Source: an uncultured Roseateles sp.
Lineage (GTDB): Bacteria; Pseudomonadota; Gammaproteobacteria; Burkholderiales; Burkholderiaceae_C
NCBI RefSeq assembly: GCF_963422335.1
Contig: NZ_OY729424.1
Coordinates: 2,108,001 to 2,172,000, forward strand
Length of the DNA: 64,000 nucleotides
Reading direction: 5' to 3'
Translations under genes and position numbers: made by a program
Notes under the pieces: model-generated
What the model was told of the DNA's origin: nothing
Database searches by the model: none
Seen by the model: the letters and a program-made list of their open reading frames with translations, nothing else
In this document: piece by piece, positions 56,212-63,759 of the stretch
Position numbering within the stretch: position 1 is the first letter of the stretch
How the letters are laid out: the number at the start of each line of letters is the position of its first letter

Positions 56212-56687
56212 AAACGCGGGGCAGGGGCTTCACGCTGATCGAGCTGGTCATCACCGTGGCCATTGTCGGCTTGCTGGCCACCATGGCCATGCCGCTGGCG
56301 GAGCTGGCGGTGCGCCGCAACAAGGAGCAGGCGCTGCGGCAGGCGCTGCGCATCATCCGCAGCGGGCTGGACGAATTCAAGCGGGCCTCGGATGCGGGGC
56401 ATATCGAGCGTGCGGCCGATGCCAGCGGGTTTCCGGCCAGCCTGGAGCTGCTGGTGGCCGGCGTGCCGGACGCCAAGGACCCGGCCAAGAAGAAGATTTT
56501 CTTCCTGCGCCGCCTGCCGCCCGACCCCTTCTTCGATGGCCCGGCCGACGCGCTGCCGGCCCAGACCTGGGGTCAGCGCAGCTACGCCTCGGGGCCGGAG
56601 AACCCGATGGCCGGCAAGGACGTGTTTGACGTCTATTCCACCTCGGCGGGCACCGGCCTGAACGGCCGGGCCTACAGGGAGTGGTAG
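56208..56687 (+). CDS. Major-type pseudopilin (GspG-like)
   Basis: A 159-residue pseudopilin. Prepilin peptidase site G|FTLIELVITVAIVGLLATMA with Glu at mature position 5, then a hydrophobic alpha1 and a globular domain ending FDVYSTSAGTGLNGRAYREW, like GspG. It starts by ATGA overlap with the secretin gene. No prepilin peptidase gene lies in the window; a housekeeping one is required. Confidence 0.85.
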   Translation: MKTRGRGFTLIELVITVAIVGLLATMAMPLAELAVRRNKEQALRQALRIIRSGLDEFKRASDAGHIERAADASGFPASLELLVAGVPDAKDPAKKKIFFLRRLPPDPFFDGPADALPAQTWGQRSYASGPENPMAGKDVFDVYSTSAGTGLNGRAYREW

Positions 56688-56689
56688 CG

Positions 56690-57088
56690 ATGCGCGGTCT
56701 CCGCTGCGGCTTCACCCTGATCGAGTTGCTGGTGGTGATGGCCATCCTGGCCACCTTGCTGACGATTGCCTCGCCGCGCTACTTCGGCTCGATGGAACGC
56801 TCGAAGGAAAACACCTTGAAGCAGTCGCTGGCGGTGATGCGTGACGCGATCGACAAGTTCTACAGCGACAACGGCCAGTACCCCGAGGCGCTGGCCGACC
56901 TGGCCACCAGGCGCTATCTGCGTGCCATTCCGGTCGACCCCATTACCGGCAGCGCCGAGACCTGGACCACGGTAGCGCCGCCCCCGTCCGGCCTCAACAG
57001 GGGCGAGGCGCTCAAGGGCTCGGTATACGACGTGCACAGCGGCGCCGCCGGCCAGACCGAACGCGGCGCGGAGTACTCGTCGTTATGA
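56690..57088 (+). CDS. Pseudopilin (GspG/H-like)
   Basis: A 132-residue pseudopilin: short leader MRGLRCG|FTLIELLVVMAILATLLTIA with Glu5, then a GspG-like fold with DNGQYPEALADLATRRYLRAIPVDPITG. The ATG at 56690 follows the GspG-like stop by 2 nt. It is the smallest of the three and possibly the main subunit together with the previous one. Confidence 0.85.
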   Translation: MRGLRCGFTLIELLVVMAILATLLTIASPRYFGSMERSKENTLKQSLAVMRDAIDKFYSDNGQYPEALADLATRRYLRAIPVDPITGSAETWTTVAPPPSGLNRGEALKGSVYDVHSGAAGQTERGAEYSSL

Positions 57089-57609
57089 AGGGGGCCACTT
57101 CGCAACGGGGCTTCACCTACCTGGGGGCGCTGTTCTTCGTGGCGCTGCTGGGCTCGGCCCTGGCCCTGGCGGGCGAACTGTGGAGCACGCAGGCCCAGCG
57201 CGATCGCGAGGAGGAGTTGCTGTTCGCCGGCCGGCAGATCCGCAACGCCATCGCCTCCTACTACGAGGGCGTGCCCGTGGGGCAGCAGCGCCGCTTCCCG
57301 CTGAAGCTGCAGGAGCTGCTGGAAGACAAGCGCTGGCCCACCGTGCGCCGGCACCTGCGCCGCCTGTATGTCGATCCGATGACGGGCGCGGCCGATTGGG
57401 AGCTCATCGTGGCCCCCAGCGGCGGCGTCATCGGTGTGCGCTCGCGCGCCACCACGCGGCCGCTGAAGCGGGCAGGCTTCGACGAGGACGAAGAGGCCTT
57501 CGATCAGGCGGCCAGTGTGGGCGACTGGCGGTTTTCTGCCGCCATGTCCGGTGCGGGCAGCAAGGCGCCGGGAGCGGCAGCGCCCTCCACCGGGGGCAGC
57601 GGCAACTGA
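57085..57609 (+). CDS. Pseudopilin lacking Glu5 (GspK-like tip candidate)
   Basis: A 174-residue protein with type III signal GATSQRG|FTYLGALFFVALLGSALALA. Mature position 5 is Gly, not the conserved Glu. In T2SS only the tip subunit GspK commonly lacks Glu5. The body is charged (DREEELLFAGRQIRNAIASYYE, then YVDPMTGAADWEL, a GspG-like calcium-loop segment), and the C-terminus is a Gly/Ala/Ser tail. It ends the secretion operon. A promoter for thuA follows 51 nt later. Confidence 0.8.
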   Translation: MKGATSQRGFTYLGALFFVALLGSALALAGELWSTQAQRDREEELLFAGRQIRNAIASYYEGVPVGQQRRFPLKLQELLEDKRWPTVRRHLRRLYVDPMTGAADWELIVAPSGGVIGVRSRATTRPLKRAGFDEDEEAFDQAASVGDWRFSAAMSGAGSKAPGAAAPSTGGSGN

Positions 57610-57659
57610 CGGCAGGGCGACCCCTCCATTCAAGGGTGCGAATTCACGGCCGCTACCGA

Positions 57660-57687
57660 TTGACACCACCCGGTCGGTCCCTATACT
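57660..57687 (+). promoter_or_regulatory. Sigma-70 promoter of thuA
   Basis: TTGACA (57660-57665, consensus), 16-nt spacer, TATACT (57682-57687). It is the strongest-looking sigma-70 promoter in the window. Its TATACTTC resembles AATACTTC in the PQQ operon promoter. The operator lies 17 nt downstream. Confidence 0.8.
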
Positions 57688-57703
57688 TCAATCGACCAGA
57701 GAC

Positions 57704-57732
57704 AAAACGACGTTCTGCCTGGTAGAACAACG
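57704..57732. promoter_or_regulatory. IclR-type operator in the thuA promoter
   Basis: AAAACGACGTTCT (57704-57716) matches the iclR operator core at 12 of 13 positions. The inverted repeat CGTTCT-N7-AGAAC (57711-57728) matches the spacing seen in the PQQ-dehydrogenase promoter. It is downstream of the -10 and 72 nt before the thuA start, a repressor position. Confidence 0.7.
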
Positions 57733-57803
57733 ACAAAGAGCAATCAAAGTCGCGTGGATCGTTTTCTGGCACGACAACCGGCTTCAATCTCGAAAGGCCC
57801 ACC

Positions 57804-58814
57804 ATGAGCAAGAGGATGACAATGACAAGTAGCTTCAAGAAGACATTTGCGCTCGGCGCACTCGCCCTGTCTGCGGCTGGCGGTGCCAGTGCGCAGATCA
57901 ACAGCAACCTGCCGCCCGGCGCGCTGCCGTCGAGCTGGGACCCGACCTACAACGTCTGCCGCGGCACCGACCCCAAGTGCTATCACAACTGGATTCCGAC
58001 CCGGCAGAAGCGCGTCCTGATCTTCAGCCGCACCGCCGGCCCGCGCCACGCCAACCTCGGCACGGCACTCGCCGCCGGCCTGAATCCGCCGCTGAACGCG
58101 AACAACACTGCCGTGGCGGGCCTGAAGGCCTGGCTCGAGGCCGAAGGCATCGCCGTCGACTACACCGAGGAGGCCAGCCGGATTCCGGGCCACACGGCCA
58201 CCTATGCCGCGGTGATCTTCATGAGCCCGACGCGGGACTCGATGAGCCTGCATGGCCGTGCGGTGAATCCCACCTATGCCGTTGACACCACGACCAGCGC
58301 CTATCTCGATTCGCCTAAGGTGAATCTGCGCCAGTACATCCGTGGCGGTGGTGGCTTCGTCGGCATCCACAACGCCTACGGCAATGAATACAACTGGCCC
58401 TGGTACGAAGGTCTGCTCGGCAATGCCAACTACTACAACCACGGCGCCGCCCAGAACGGCACGGTCAAGATCGTTGGTTCAGCGGACTCGTCGACCGAAG
58501 GTCTGCCGACATCGTTCGGCTTCCATGACGAGTGGTACAACCTGGTGCCCTACCCGACCAACGTCAAGTTCCTCGCGACCGTGGACACCGACTCGCTGGC
58601 CACGAAGAGCACCACCCACCCCGGCCATGGCAACTTCCATCCGGTGGCCTGGTGCCAGTACTACGACGGTGGCCGCGCCTTCCTGACCACCCTGGGCCAC
58701 GATGCGAATGCCTTCATCGACGGTTCCAGCCAGCCCGGCCAGGCGGAGTTCAAGAAGTTCATGGTGCAAGGCATCAAGTCCGCCATGGGTCTGACACCGT
58801 TCTGCACGAAGTGA
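57804..58814 (+). CDS. Secreted ThuA-domain protein
   Basis: A 336-residue periplasmic or extracellular protein. Signal peptide FKKTFALGALALSAAGGASA (cleavage near AQ). The mature part is a ThuA-like (trehalose-utilisation type, class I glutamine-amidotransferase-like) domain: KRVLIFSRTAGPRH at its start, YIRGGGGFVGIHNAYGNEYN, FHDEWYNLVPYP and GGRAFLTTLGHD. ThuA proteins act on sugars, but the family chemistry is poorly defined. Two Cys pairs may form disulfides. Start ATG 57804 follows AAAGG; ATGs at 57816 and 57822 are in frame. Has its own promoter and an iclR-type operator. Confidence 0.85.
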   Translation: MSKRMTMTSSFKKTFALGALALSAAGGASAQINSNLPPGALPSSWDPTYNVCRGTDPKCYHNWIPTRQKRVLIFSRTAGPRHANLGTALAAGLNPPLNANNTAVAGLKAWLEAEGIAVDYTEEASRIPGHTATYAAVIFMSPTRDSMSLHGRAVNPTYAVDTTTSAYLDSPKVNLRQYIRGGGGFVGIHNAYGNEYNWPWYEGLLGNANYYNHGAAQNGTVKIVGSADSSTEGLPTSFGFHDEWYNLVPYPTNVKFLATVDTDSLATKSTTHPGHGNFHPVAWCQYYDGGRAFLTTLGHDANAFIDGSSQPGQAEFKKFMVQGIKSAMGLTPFCTK

Positions 58815-58845
58815 GTCAGTCGAACCCATCCACCTGGAGAATCCT

Positions 58846-59661
58846 ATGAAAACAGGCTCGACCTTGCGACGAGCGCTGCCAGCGCTCAGGGCAGCGGCGG
58901 CGGCCGCGGCAATGGCGTGCAGTGCCAGCGCCAGCTTCGCCGCGGACGCAACGCTCTCGATCACCTCGTTCACCGCCAGCGCAGACGCCGACTCCGGCCT
59001 CTACGTCTACGCCACGAACCCGTTCCAGAGCTTCAGCATGAGCGCGGCCAATGGCGGCGGTGCCAGTGCCTCGGACAGCTACTCGGCCAATGACTGGTAT
59101 CAGGGCGCCAACCGCCTGGCGCAAACCAGCTATGCCAAGGCCACCGGCAACACCGTTCAGTTCACCGACGCGTTCACCCAGCTGGCCACTGCCGGCTTCA
59201 ATCTGGGCGCCAGCGCCCAGGAGAGCGGCGTGCTGGCCAACACGGCGAATGCCACGGCCTCCCAGTCCGGCGCCTTCACCCTGATCAACGGCGATGGCGA
59301 CGCCGCTGCCGGCAGCATCACGTTCGACGTCTACTACGACATGGCGGTTGCGCCACCAGCAGGCACCTCGCCGGCCCGCTATGCGCAGACCCTGTTCAGC
59401 CTGCTCACATCGAGCACGGCGGGTGCAGGGCCGAGCTTCAGCGATGGCCTGCTGTCCAGCAACCTGCCGGGCGGCGTTGGGTCAAGCTCGGGGCATTTCA
59501 GCTGGACGGTCAGCCTCAACGCCGGCGACTCCGCGCTCTACACGCTCAACTCCAGCGCCATCGCTGCGGCCGTGCCCGTGCCCGAGCCGAGCAGCTTTGC
59601 GCTGCTGGGCCTGGGCCTGGCGGGCATCACGGCAGTGGCGCGCCGCCGCCGGCTGTCGTGA
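58846..59661 (+). CDS. PEP-CTERM sorting-domain protein
   Basis: A 271-residue exported protein. Signal region ALPALRAAAAAAAMACSASA; Ser/Ala/Asn/Gly-rich body; sorting signal VPVPEPSSFALLGLGLAGIT then AVARRRRLS. It is the second gene of the thuA transcript (31-nt gap), ended by a terminator. Its body resembles that of the PEP-CTERM protein encoded at 32938-33762, which is in the PQQ-dehydrogenase operon; both operons share an operator. Confidence 0.85.
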   Translation: MKTGSTLRRALPALRAAAAAAAMACSASASFAADATLSITSFTASADADSGLYVYATNPFQSFSMSAANGGGASASDSYSANDWYQGANRLAQTSYAKATGNTVQFTDAFTQLATAGFNLGASAQESGVLANTANATASQSGAFTLINGDGDAAAGSITFDVYYDMAVAPPAGTSPARYAQTLFSLLTSSTAGAGPSFSDGLLSSNLPGGVGSSSGHFSWTVSLNAGDSALYTLNSSAIAAAVPVPEPSSFALLGLGLAGITAVARRRRLS

Positions 59662-59759
59662 TGCAGGGTCGGCCGGACACAGAAGGCAAAGCGCTGTTTG
59701 TCGACGCCCTGTCGAGAGGCAAGCCGGCCGGCTGATTCGCGATCTATCCCCCGAGAGTT

Positions 59760-59788
59760 GCCTCCGGCCTGCCCGGAGGCTTTTTTTT
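59760..59788 (+). terminator. Rho-independent terminator of thuA/PEP-CTERM
   Basis: GCCTCCGG-loop-CCGGAGGC (59760-59780) followed by eight T. It closes the thuA transcript 98 nt after the PEP-CTERM stop. Confidence 0.93.
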
Positions 59789-59808
59789 GTCGCGGCGATC
59801 CGCGGCGT

Positions 59809-60477
59809 TCAGCGTATTGCTTCCACCGTCCGCTCAAACCGCGGCAGCCAGTTGCTGAGGATGTCGGCCGAGACCAGCACCCGGTGCGCGCGGCCTATCA
59901 GCAGATGCCGGGGCACAGCGCCGATGAAGCGCGAGTCTTCGCTGTTGTCGCGGCTGTCGCCGAGCATGAAATAGTGGCCGGCCGGTACGGTAAGCGGGGC
60001 GAAGCTGCGCAGGGCCGGTTTGTCGGGGATGAACTGCACGCGGCGGTCGGCGCCGGCCACGCGCTCGGTGGCACGCACGGCACTCATCTCGACCCCGGGG
60101 GCCACCGGTTCGGGGTGCAGCGTCTGCTCGGCGTACTCGGCCGCCTGGCCGTTGAGGTACAGCACCTCGTCGCGCATCTCGACCACATCGCCCGGCAGGC
60201 CGACAATGCGTTTGATCAACCGGGTGCCGTTGGTCGGCGAGGTGAAGGTGACGACGTCGCCGCGCCGCGGGTCGCCAAGCGGTGCCAGCGAGATGTCGGT
60301 CAGCGGCAGCTTGAAGTCATAGGCCAGGCGGTTGACCAGCACCACATCACCCTCGAGCAGGGTGGGCCGCATCGAACCGGAGGGGATGGGGTTCCAGTCG
60401 GCAATGGCGGTTCGGAAGAATCCGAAGCAGATCAGGAACACGATGAATCCGCGATTCTCTTTGAGCCAGTGCTTCAT
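59809..60477 (-). CDS. lepB: Signal peptidase I
   Basis: A 222-residue type I signal peptidase. One N-terminal membrane helix (FIVFLICFGFFRTAIA), box B IPSGSMRPTL with catalytic Ser35, box D RLIKRIVGLPGD with general base Lys89, and box E GDSRDNSEDSRFIG. It cleaves Sec and Tat leaders on the periplasmic face. The E. coli-type lepA-lepB linkage is absent. It is a short, single-helix version, possibly a second copy beside a main lepB elsewhere. Start at ATG 60475-60477. Confidence 0.93.
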   Translation of the reverse strand: MKHWLKENRGFIVFLICFGFFRTAIADWNPIPSGSMRPTLLEGDVVLVNRLAYDFKLPLTDISLAPLGDPRRGDVVTFTSPTNGTRLIKRIVGLPGDVVEMRDEVLYLNGQAAEYAEQTLHPEPVAPGVEMSAVRATERVAGADRRVQFIPDKPALRSFAPLTVPAGHYFMLGDSRDNSEDSRFIGAVPRHLLIGRAHRVLVSADILSNWLPRFERTVEAIR

Positions 60478-60655
60478 GAATGCCTCTTGCTGGGTTGGGG
60501 TAACGGCGCGTTGGAGTGTGCGCGCGGAATTCGGTTCCCTGGCCCGGCGCCGGGCTTGACCCAGCGCAAGCGCCGACGGTGCGGCGGCTTGCCGCCCGCG
60601 TCCAATGCTGCGAGCATGGGGTTATCCGCCCCCTATCCCGTCAACGAGGTTCGCC

Positions 60656-61096
60656 ATGGCTTCCTATCAGCACATTCTGCTGCCCACCGATGGTTCGGCC
60701 AGCGCCGACAAGGCTGCCGACACGGCCGTCGATCTGGCCCGGCGCTACGGCGCAAGGCTGAGCATCGTCAGCGTGGTCGACCCGGTGCCCTTCATCAGCT
60801 TCCCGGAAGCGGGCGGCGAGGCGCTGGCCTACTACCTCGAGGCCGCCGAAGACGGTGCCAAACTGGGCATCGAGCAGGCCGCGGCACGTGCCACGGCGGC
60901 CGGTGTCGCCTTCGACAGCCAGGTGCTGCGCGAGCATGGCCCGGCACCTTCCATCATCGATTACGCCAAGCACGAGGGCGCCGACCTGATCGTGATGGGT
61001 TCGCACGGCCGGCGCGGCCTCGACTCGCTGCTGCTGGGCAGCGTGGCGCACAAGGTGCTCACCCTGTCACCGGTGCCGGTGCTGGTCGTCAAATAG
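60656..61096 (+). CDS. Universal stress protein (UspA family)
   Basis: A 146-residue cytoplasmic protein. It starts MASYQHILLPTDGSASADKA, the usual UspA beta1 strand with PxDGS, and it carries the ATP-binding type motif G-2x-G-9x-G(S/T) (GSHGRRGLDSLLLGSV). Start ATG 60656 preceded by GAGG; an upstream frame to 60605 lacks a ribosome site. It is convergent with the racemase-like gene, 10 nt apart. Confidence 0.93.
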   Translation: MASYQHILLPTDGSASADKAADTAVDLARRYGARLSIVSVVDPVPFISFPEAGGEALAYYLEAAEDGAKLGIEQAAARATAAGVAFDSQVLREHGPAPSIIDYAKHEGADLIVMGSHGRRGLDSLLLGSVAHKVLTLSPVPVLVVK

Positions 61097-61106
61097 ACCG
61101 CAGGCC

Positions 61107-62369
61107 CTAGGCCGAGGCGGGCAGCACAGGCCAGCGGGCCGTGATGCGCTGGCCGTCGAACACCAGCAGATCACCGAACTGCAGCAGCACCGCCTCGCTC
61201 TGGCGCGGGCGCAAGAAGATGTGGTCATCGGGCTTCAGATCGACCCGGCCCGAGGCCACCATCACCTGCTGGTTCGACGAGGCGCCGTAGAGGCCGCTCG
61301 CCGCCACGCCCTCCGGCGAGGCCACCTCGGCCAGCCAGTGGCCGCCGTGTATGGCCAGGCCGCGGGCCTGGTTGCGGTCCCAGGTCTGGGCCAGGCGGCT
61401 CAGCCAGGTGGCGCCCTCGGGCAGGCGGAACTGGGGCCAGGACTTGAGCACCGGCGTGGCGATGAAGGCCGCCGGCTGCAGGTCGGCCAGCAGCGGCTTC
61501 TCGAAGTCCAGCGGCAACAGCGCCGCCGAGCCCACCGAGACCTCGTTGGCCACGCCCTTGCCGTCATGCAGGCGAAAGGTTGGAGAGCCGGCGGTGTTCA
61601 GCGTCAGGCCCTCGCGGCGCAGCGGCCCCAGCAACTCGTTGGCCAGGCGCCAGGCGGTCTGGTAGCGCTTCTGCGACTCCTCCCAGGCCGTGGTGCGCAT
61701 GCCTAAAACGTCGGGCAGGGCGGCCACATGGGCGTCGTAACCCATGAAACCCTGCCACTTCAGGCTGCCGGTCTTCAGGCTTTGCAGCGCCGCAGACAGT
61801 TCGGCCGGATCTTCGAAACCGCCGCGGTGCAGGCCGACGTCGATTTCCAGATTCACCCGCAAGGCCTGGCCCCGCTGCTCTGACAGCTGGCGGTACTGGG
61901 CCAGGCGCTCGGGCGTGTCGATCAGCCATTCGATGCCGCTGCCCACCTCGGGCGGCAGGGCCTGCAGCAGGGCGGCAGCGGCGGCCACCGGAAACGGCTT
62001 GCCCAGCAGCACCTGGCGATCGGGCCGCGCCTGAAGCAGCTGGCCGGTCTGCGCCGCGTTGAAGGCCATCACCCGCGGGCTGGCCCAGGCCTTGGCCACC
62101 TCGTCCATCAGCTCCAGGCAGGGCAGGGATTTGAGCACCGCGCGCAGGCCCATGCCGGTCTTGGCATGCGCGCCGATGGCAGCCAGGTTGGCGCGCAGCC
62201 GGGAGAGGTCGACAACCAGGCTGGCCTGGGCCACACCGGCGGCCTTCAGTGCCTGGCTCAGTGTGGCGAAGTAGGGGGCGTGCGGACCGCCGGTCTCGGC
62301 CGGGCGGGCCAGCCAGCCGGCCACCGGCAGCGCGATGGCGGCGCCCAGCAAGACGCGACGCTTATGCAT
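61107..62369 (-). CDS. Exported PLP-dependent alanine-racemase/D-threonine-aldolase-like protein (DSD1 type)
   Basis: A 420-residue fold-type III PLP enzyme. N-terminal Ala_racemase_N barrel with GLRAVLKSLPCLELM (likely PLP Lys), then a C-terminal D-serine-dehydratase-like domain with GRVDLKPDDHIFLRPRQSEA. A hydrophobic N-terminus with KRR (MHKRRVLLGAAIALPVAGWL) suggests export or anchoring. Family activities act on D-amino acids or D-hydroxy-amino acids. Start at ATG 62369, overlapping the upstream FAD oxidase by 8 nt, so the two are in one operon. Substrate unknown. Confidence 0.8.
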   Translation of the reverse strand: MHKRRVLLGAAIALPVAGWLARPAETGGPHAPYFATLSQALKAAGVAQASLVVDLSRLRANLAAIGAHAKTGMGLRAVLKSLPCLELMDEVAKAWASPRVMAFNAAQTGQLLQARPDRQVLLGKPFPVAAAAALLQALPPEVGSGIEWLIDTPERLAQYRQLSEQRGQALRVNLEIDVGLHRGGFEDPAELSAALQSLKTGSLKWQGFMGYDAHVAALPDVLGMRTTAWEESQKRYQTAWRLANELLGPLRREGLTLNTAGSPTFRLHDGKGVANEVSVGSAALLPLDFEKPLLADLQPAAFIATPVLKSWPQFRLPEGATWLSRLAQTWDRNQARGLAIHGGHWLAEVASPEGVAASGLYGASSNQQVMVASGRVDLKPDDHIFLRPRQSEAVLLQFGDLLVFDGQRITARWPVLPASA

Positions 62370-63759
62370 TGGCGGCTCCCACGAACAGTTGGCGCAGATG
62401 CGCATTGAGCATGCGGCCCTGCGGATCGACGCTCTCGCGCACCCGCTGGAAGTCGGCAAACCGCGGGTACAGGGTCCGCAGGTCCTTGAGGTTCAGGTCA
62501 TGCAGCTTGCCCCAGTGCGGCCGGCCGCCGTGACGCTTGAACACCGGCCCCAGCTCGGCGATCAGGTACTGGTAGGCCTCGCCTTGCAGCGCATGGGTGG
62601 CCACCGAGCAGCTGTCGCGGCCATGGAAAGGACTCAGCCAGGCGCCATCGCCGCGGATGAAGCGGAACTCGATGGGGAAGAAGATATCGTTGCGCCGCTC
62701 CAGGGTGGCGAGTATGTCCTTCAGGCAGGCGATGCCGGCCTCGCGGGGCAGGTGGTACTCGCTCTCGTTGAAGCGGGTCGGCCGCACGGTGCTGAGCAGG
62801 CGCCAGGACCAGTCCTGCGCGAACTCGGTCTGGGCCGGGTCTATCAGCTTGGCTGCGGTCCAGCGCCGCAGATCGGGCCAGCGGCCCAGCCAGTCGCGCA
62901 GGCGCTGCAGGTCGCGCAGCACGTTCTCGTCGGCCGAGCCCGGGTGCTGGGCCGGGCCCTCGGCCACCTCGCTGTGGGTGATGCCGGCGCTGTAGCCGGT
63001 GAAGGGCAGCACATACATCTCGAAGTGGCGGTGCTGGCGGGCCAGCTCGGGCGCCTTCTCCAGCAGGCCCGCGGTAGGTTCCAGCCAGACGCGGCGGGCC
63101 AGCATATGGCGGGGCCGCACGCGCAGCGTGTACTCGGTGATCACGCCCAGCGAACCCAGCGACACCCGGGCGGCATCGAACAGCTCGGGGTTGAGCAGCC
63201 GCGAGGCCTCCTTGACTTCGCCGGCCGGGGTGACCAGGCGCAGCGCCTGCACCTCGTCGTGCAGGGCCGGCAGGGTCAGGCCGGTGCCATGGGTGCCGGT
63301 GGCCAGCGCGCCGGCCAGGGTCTGCACATCGATGTCGGGCTGGTTGTGCAGGGCCAGGCCTTGACCATGCAGCTCGCGGGCCAGCTGGGCCAGGCGGGTG
63401 CCGGCGCGCACGCGCACGGTGCTGGTGGCCTTGTCGATGGCGATGATGCCAGTGAGCTTGTCCAGCGAGATCAGGGTGCCGTCGGTGGGCACCAGGGCGC
63501 TGAACGAGTGGCCGGCGCCGACGCAGCGCAGCGGTCCGGGCGCGCCGGCGATTGCCTCGGCCAATTGGGCTTCGTCTGCCGGCATCAGCCATTGCCTGGC
63601 CTGGCATTGCTGAATACCTGACCAGTTCTGCCAGGGCTTGGGGCCGGCGGGTTTGGGCGCGGCGGGCTGGGCCACAGCCTCGCCGCCCAGCGCCAGGCCG
63701 GCGCTCAAGCCCACGCTCAATGCCGCCGTCTGTTTCAGCCAGTCTCTGCGTTCGTTCAT
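62362..63759 (-). CDS. FAD-linked sugar-1,4-lactone oxidase (ALO/gulonolactone oxidase-like), Tat-exported
   Basis: A 465-residue VAO-family flavoprotein. Tat signal NERRDWLKQTAALSVGLSAG; FAD_binding_4 domain (about 70-220) with GAGHSFSALVPTDG and ATGTHGTG; ALO domain with the HWGK motif (GRPHWGKLHD). The GHS position lacks the covalent His-FAD style of plant enzymes. Lactone oxidases yield ascorbate-type enols. Start ATG at 63759 overlaps the cytochrome stop by two bases, so the oxidase and cytochrome are made together and the cytochrome may be its acceptor. Confidence 0.87.
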   Translation of the reverse strand: MNERRDWLKQTAALSVGLSAGLALGGEAVAQPAAPKPAGPKPWQNWSGIQQCQARQWLMPADEAQLAEAIAGAPGPLRCVGAGHSFSALVPTDGTLISLDKLTGIIAIDKATSTVRVRAGTRLAQLARELHGQGLALHNQPDIDVQTLAGALATGTHGTGLTLPALHDEVQALRLVTPAGEVKEASRLLNPELFDAARVSLGSLGVITEYTLRVRPRHMLARRVWLEPTAGLLEKAPELARQHRHFEMYVLPFTGYSAGITHSEVAEGPAQHPGSADENVLRDLQRLRDWLGRWPDLRRWTAAKLIDPAQTEFAQDWSWRLLSTVRPTRFNESEYHLPREAGIACLKDILATLERRNDIFFPIEFRFIRGDGAWLSPFHGRDSCSVATHALQGEAYQYLIAELGPVFKRHGGRPHWGKLHDLNLKDLRTLYPRFADFQRVRESVDPQGRMLNAHLRQLFVGAANA

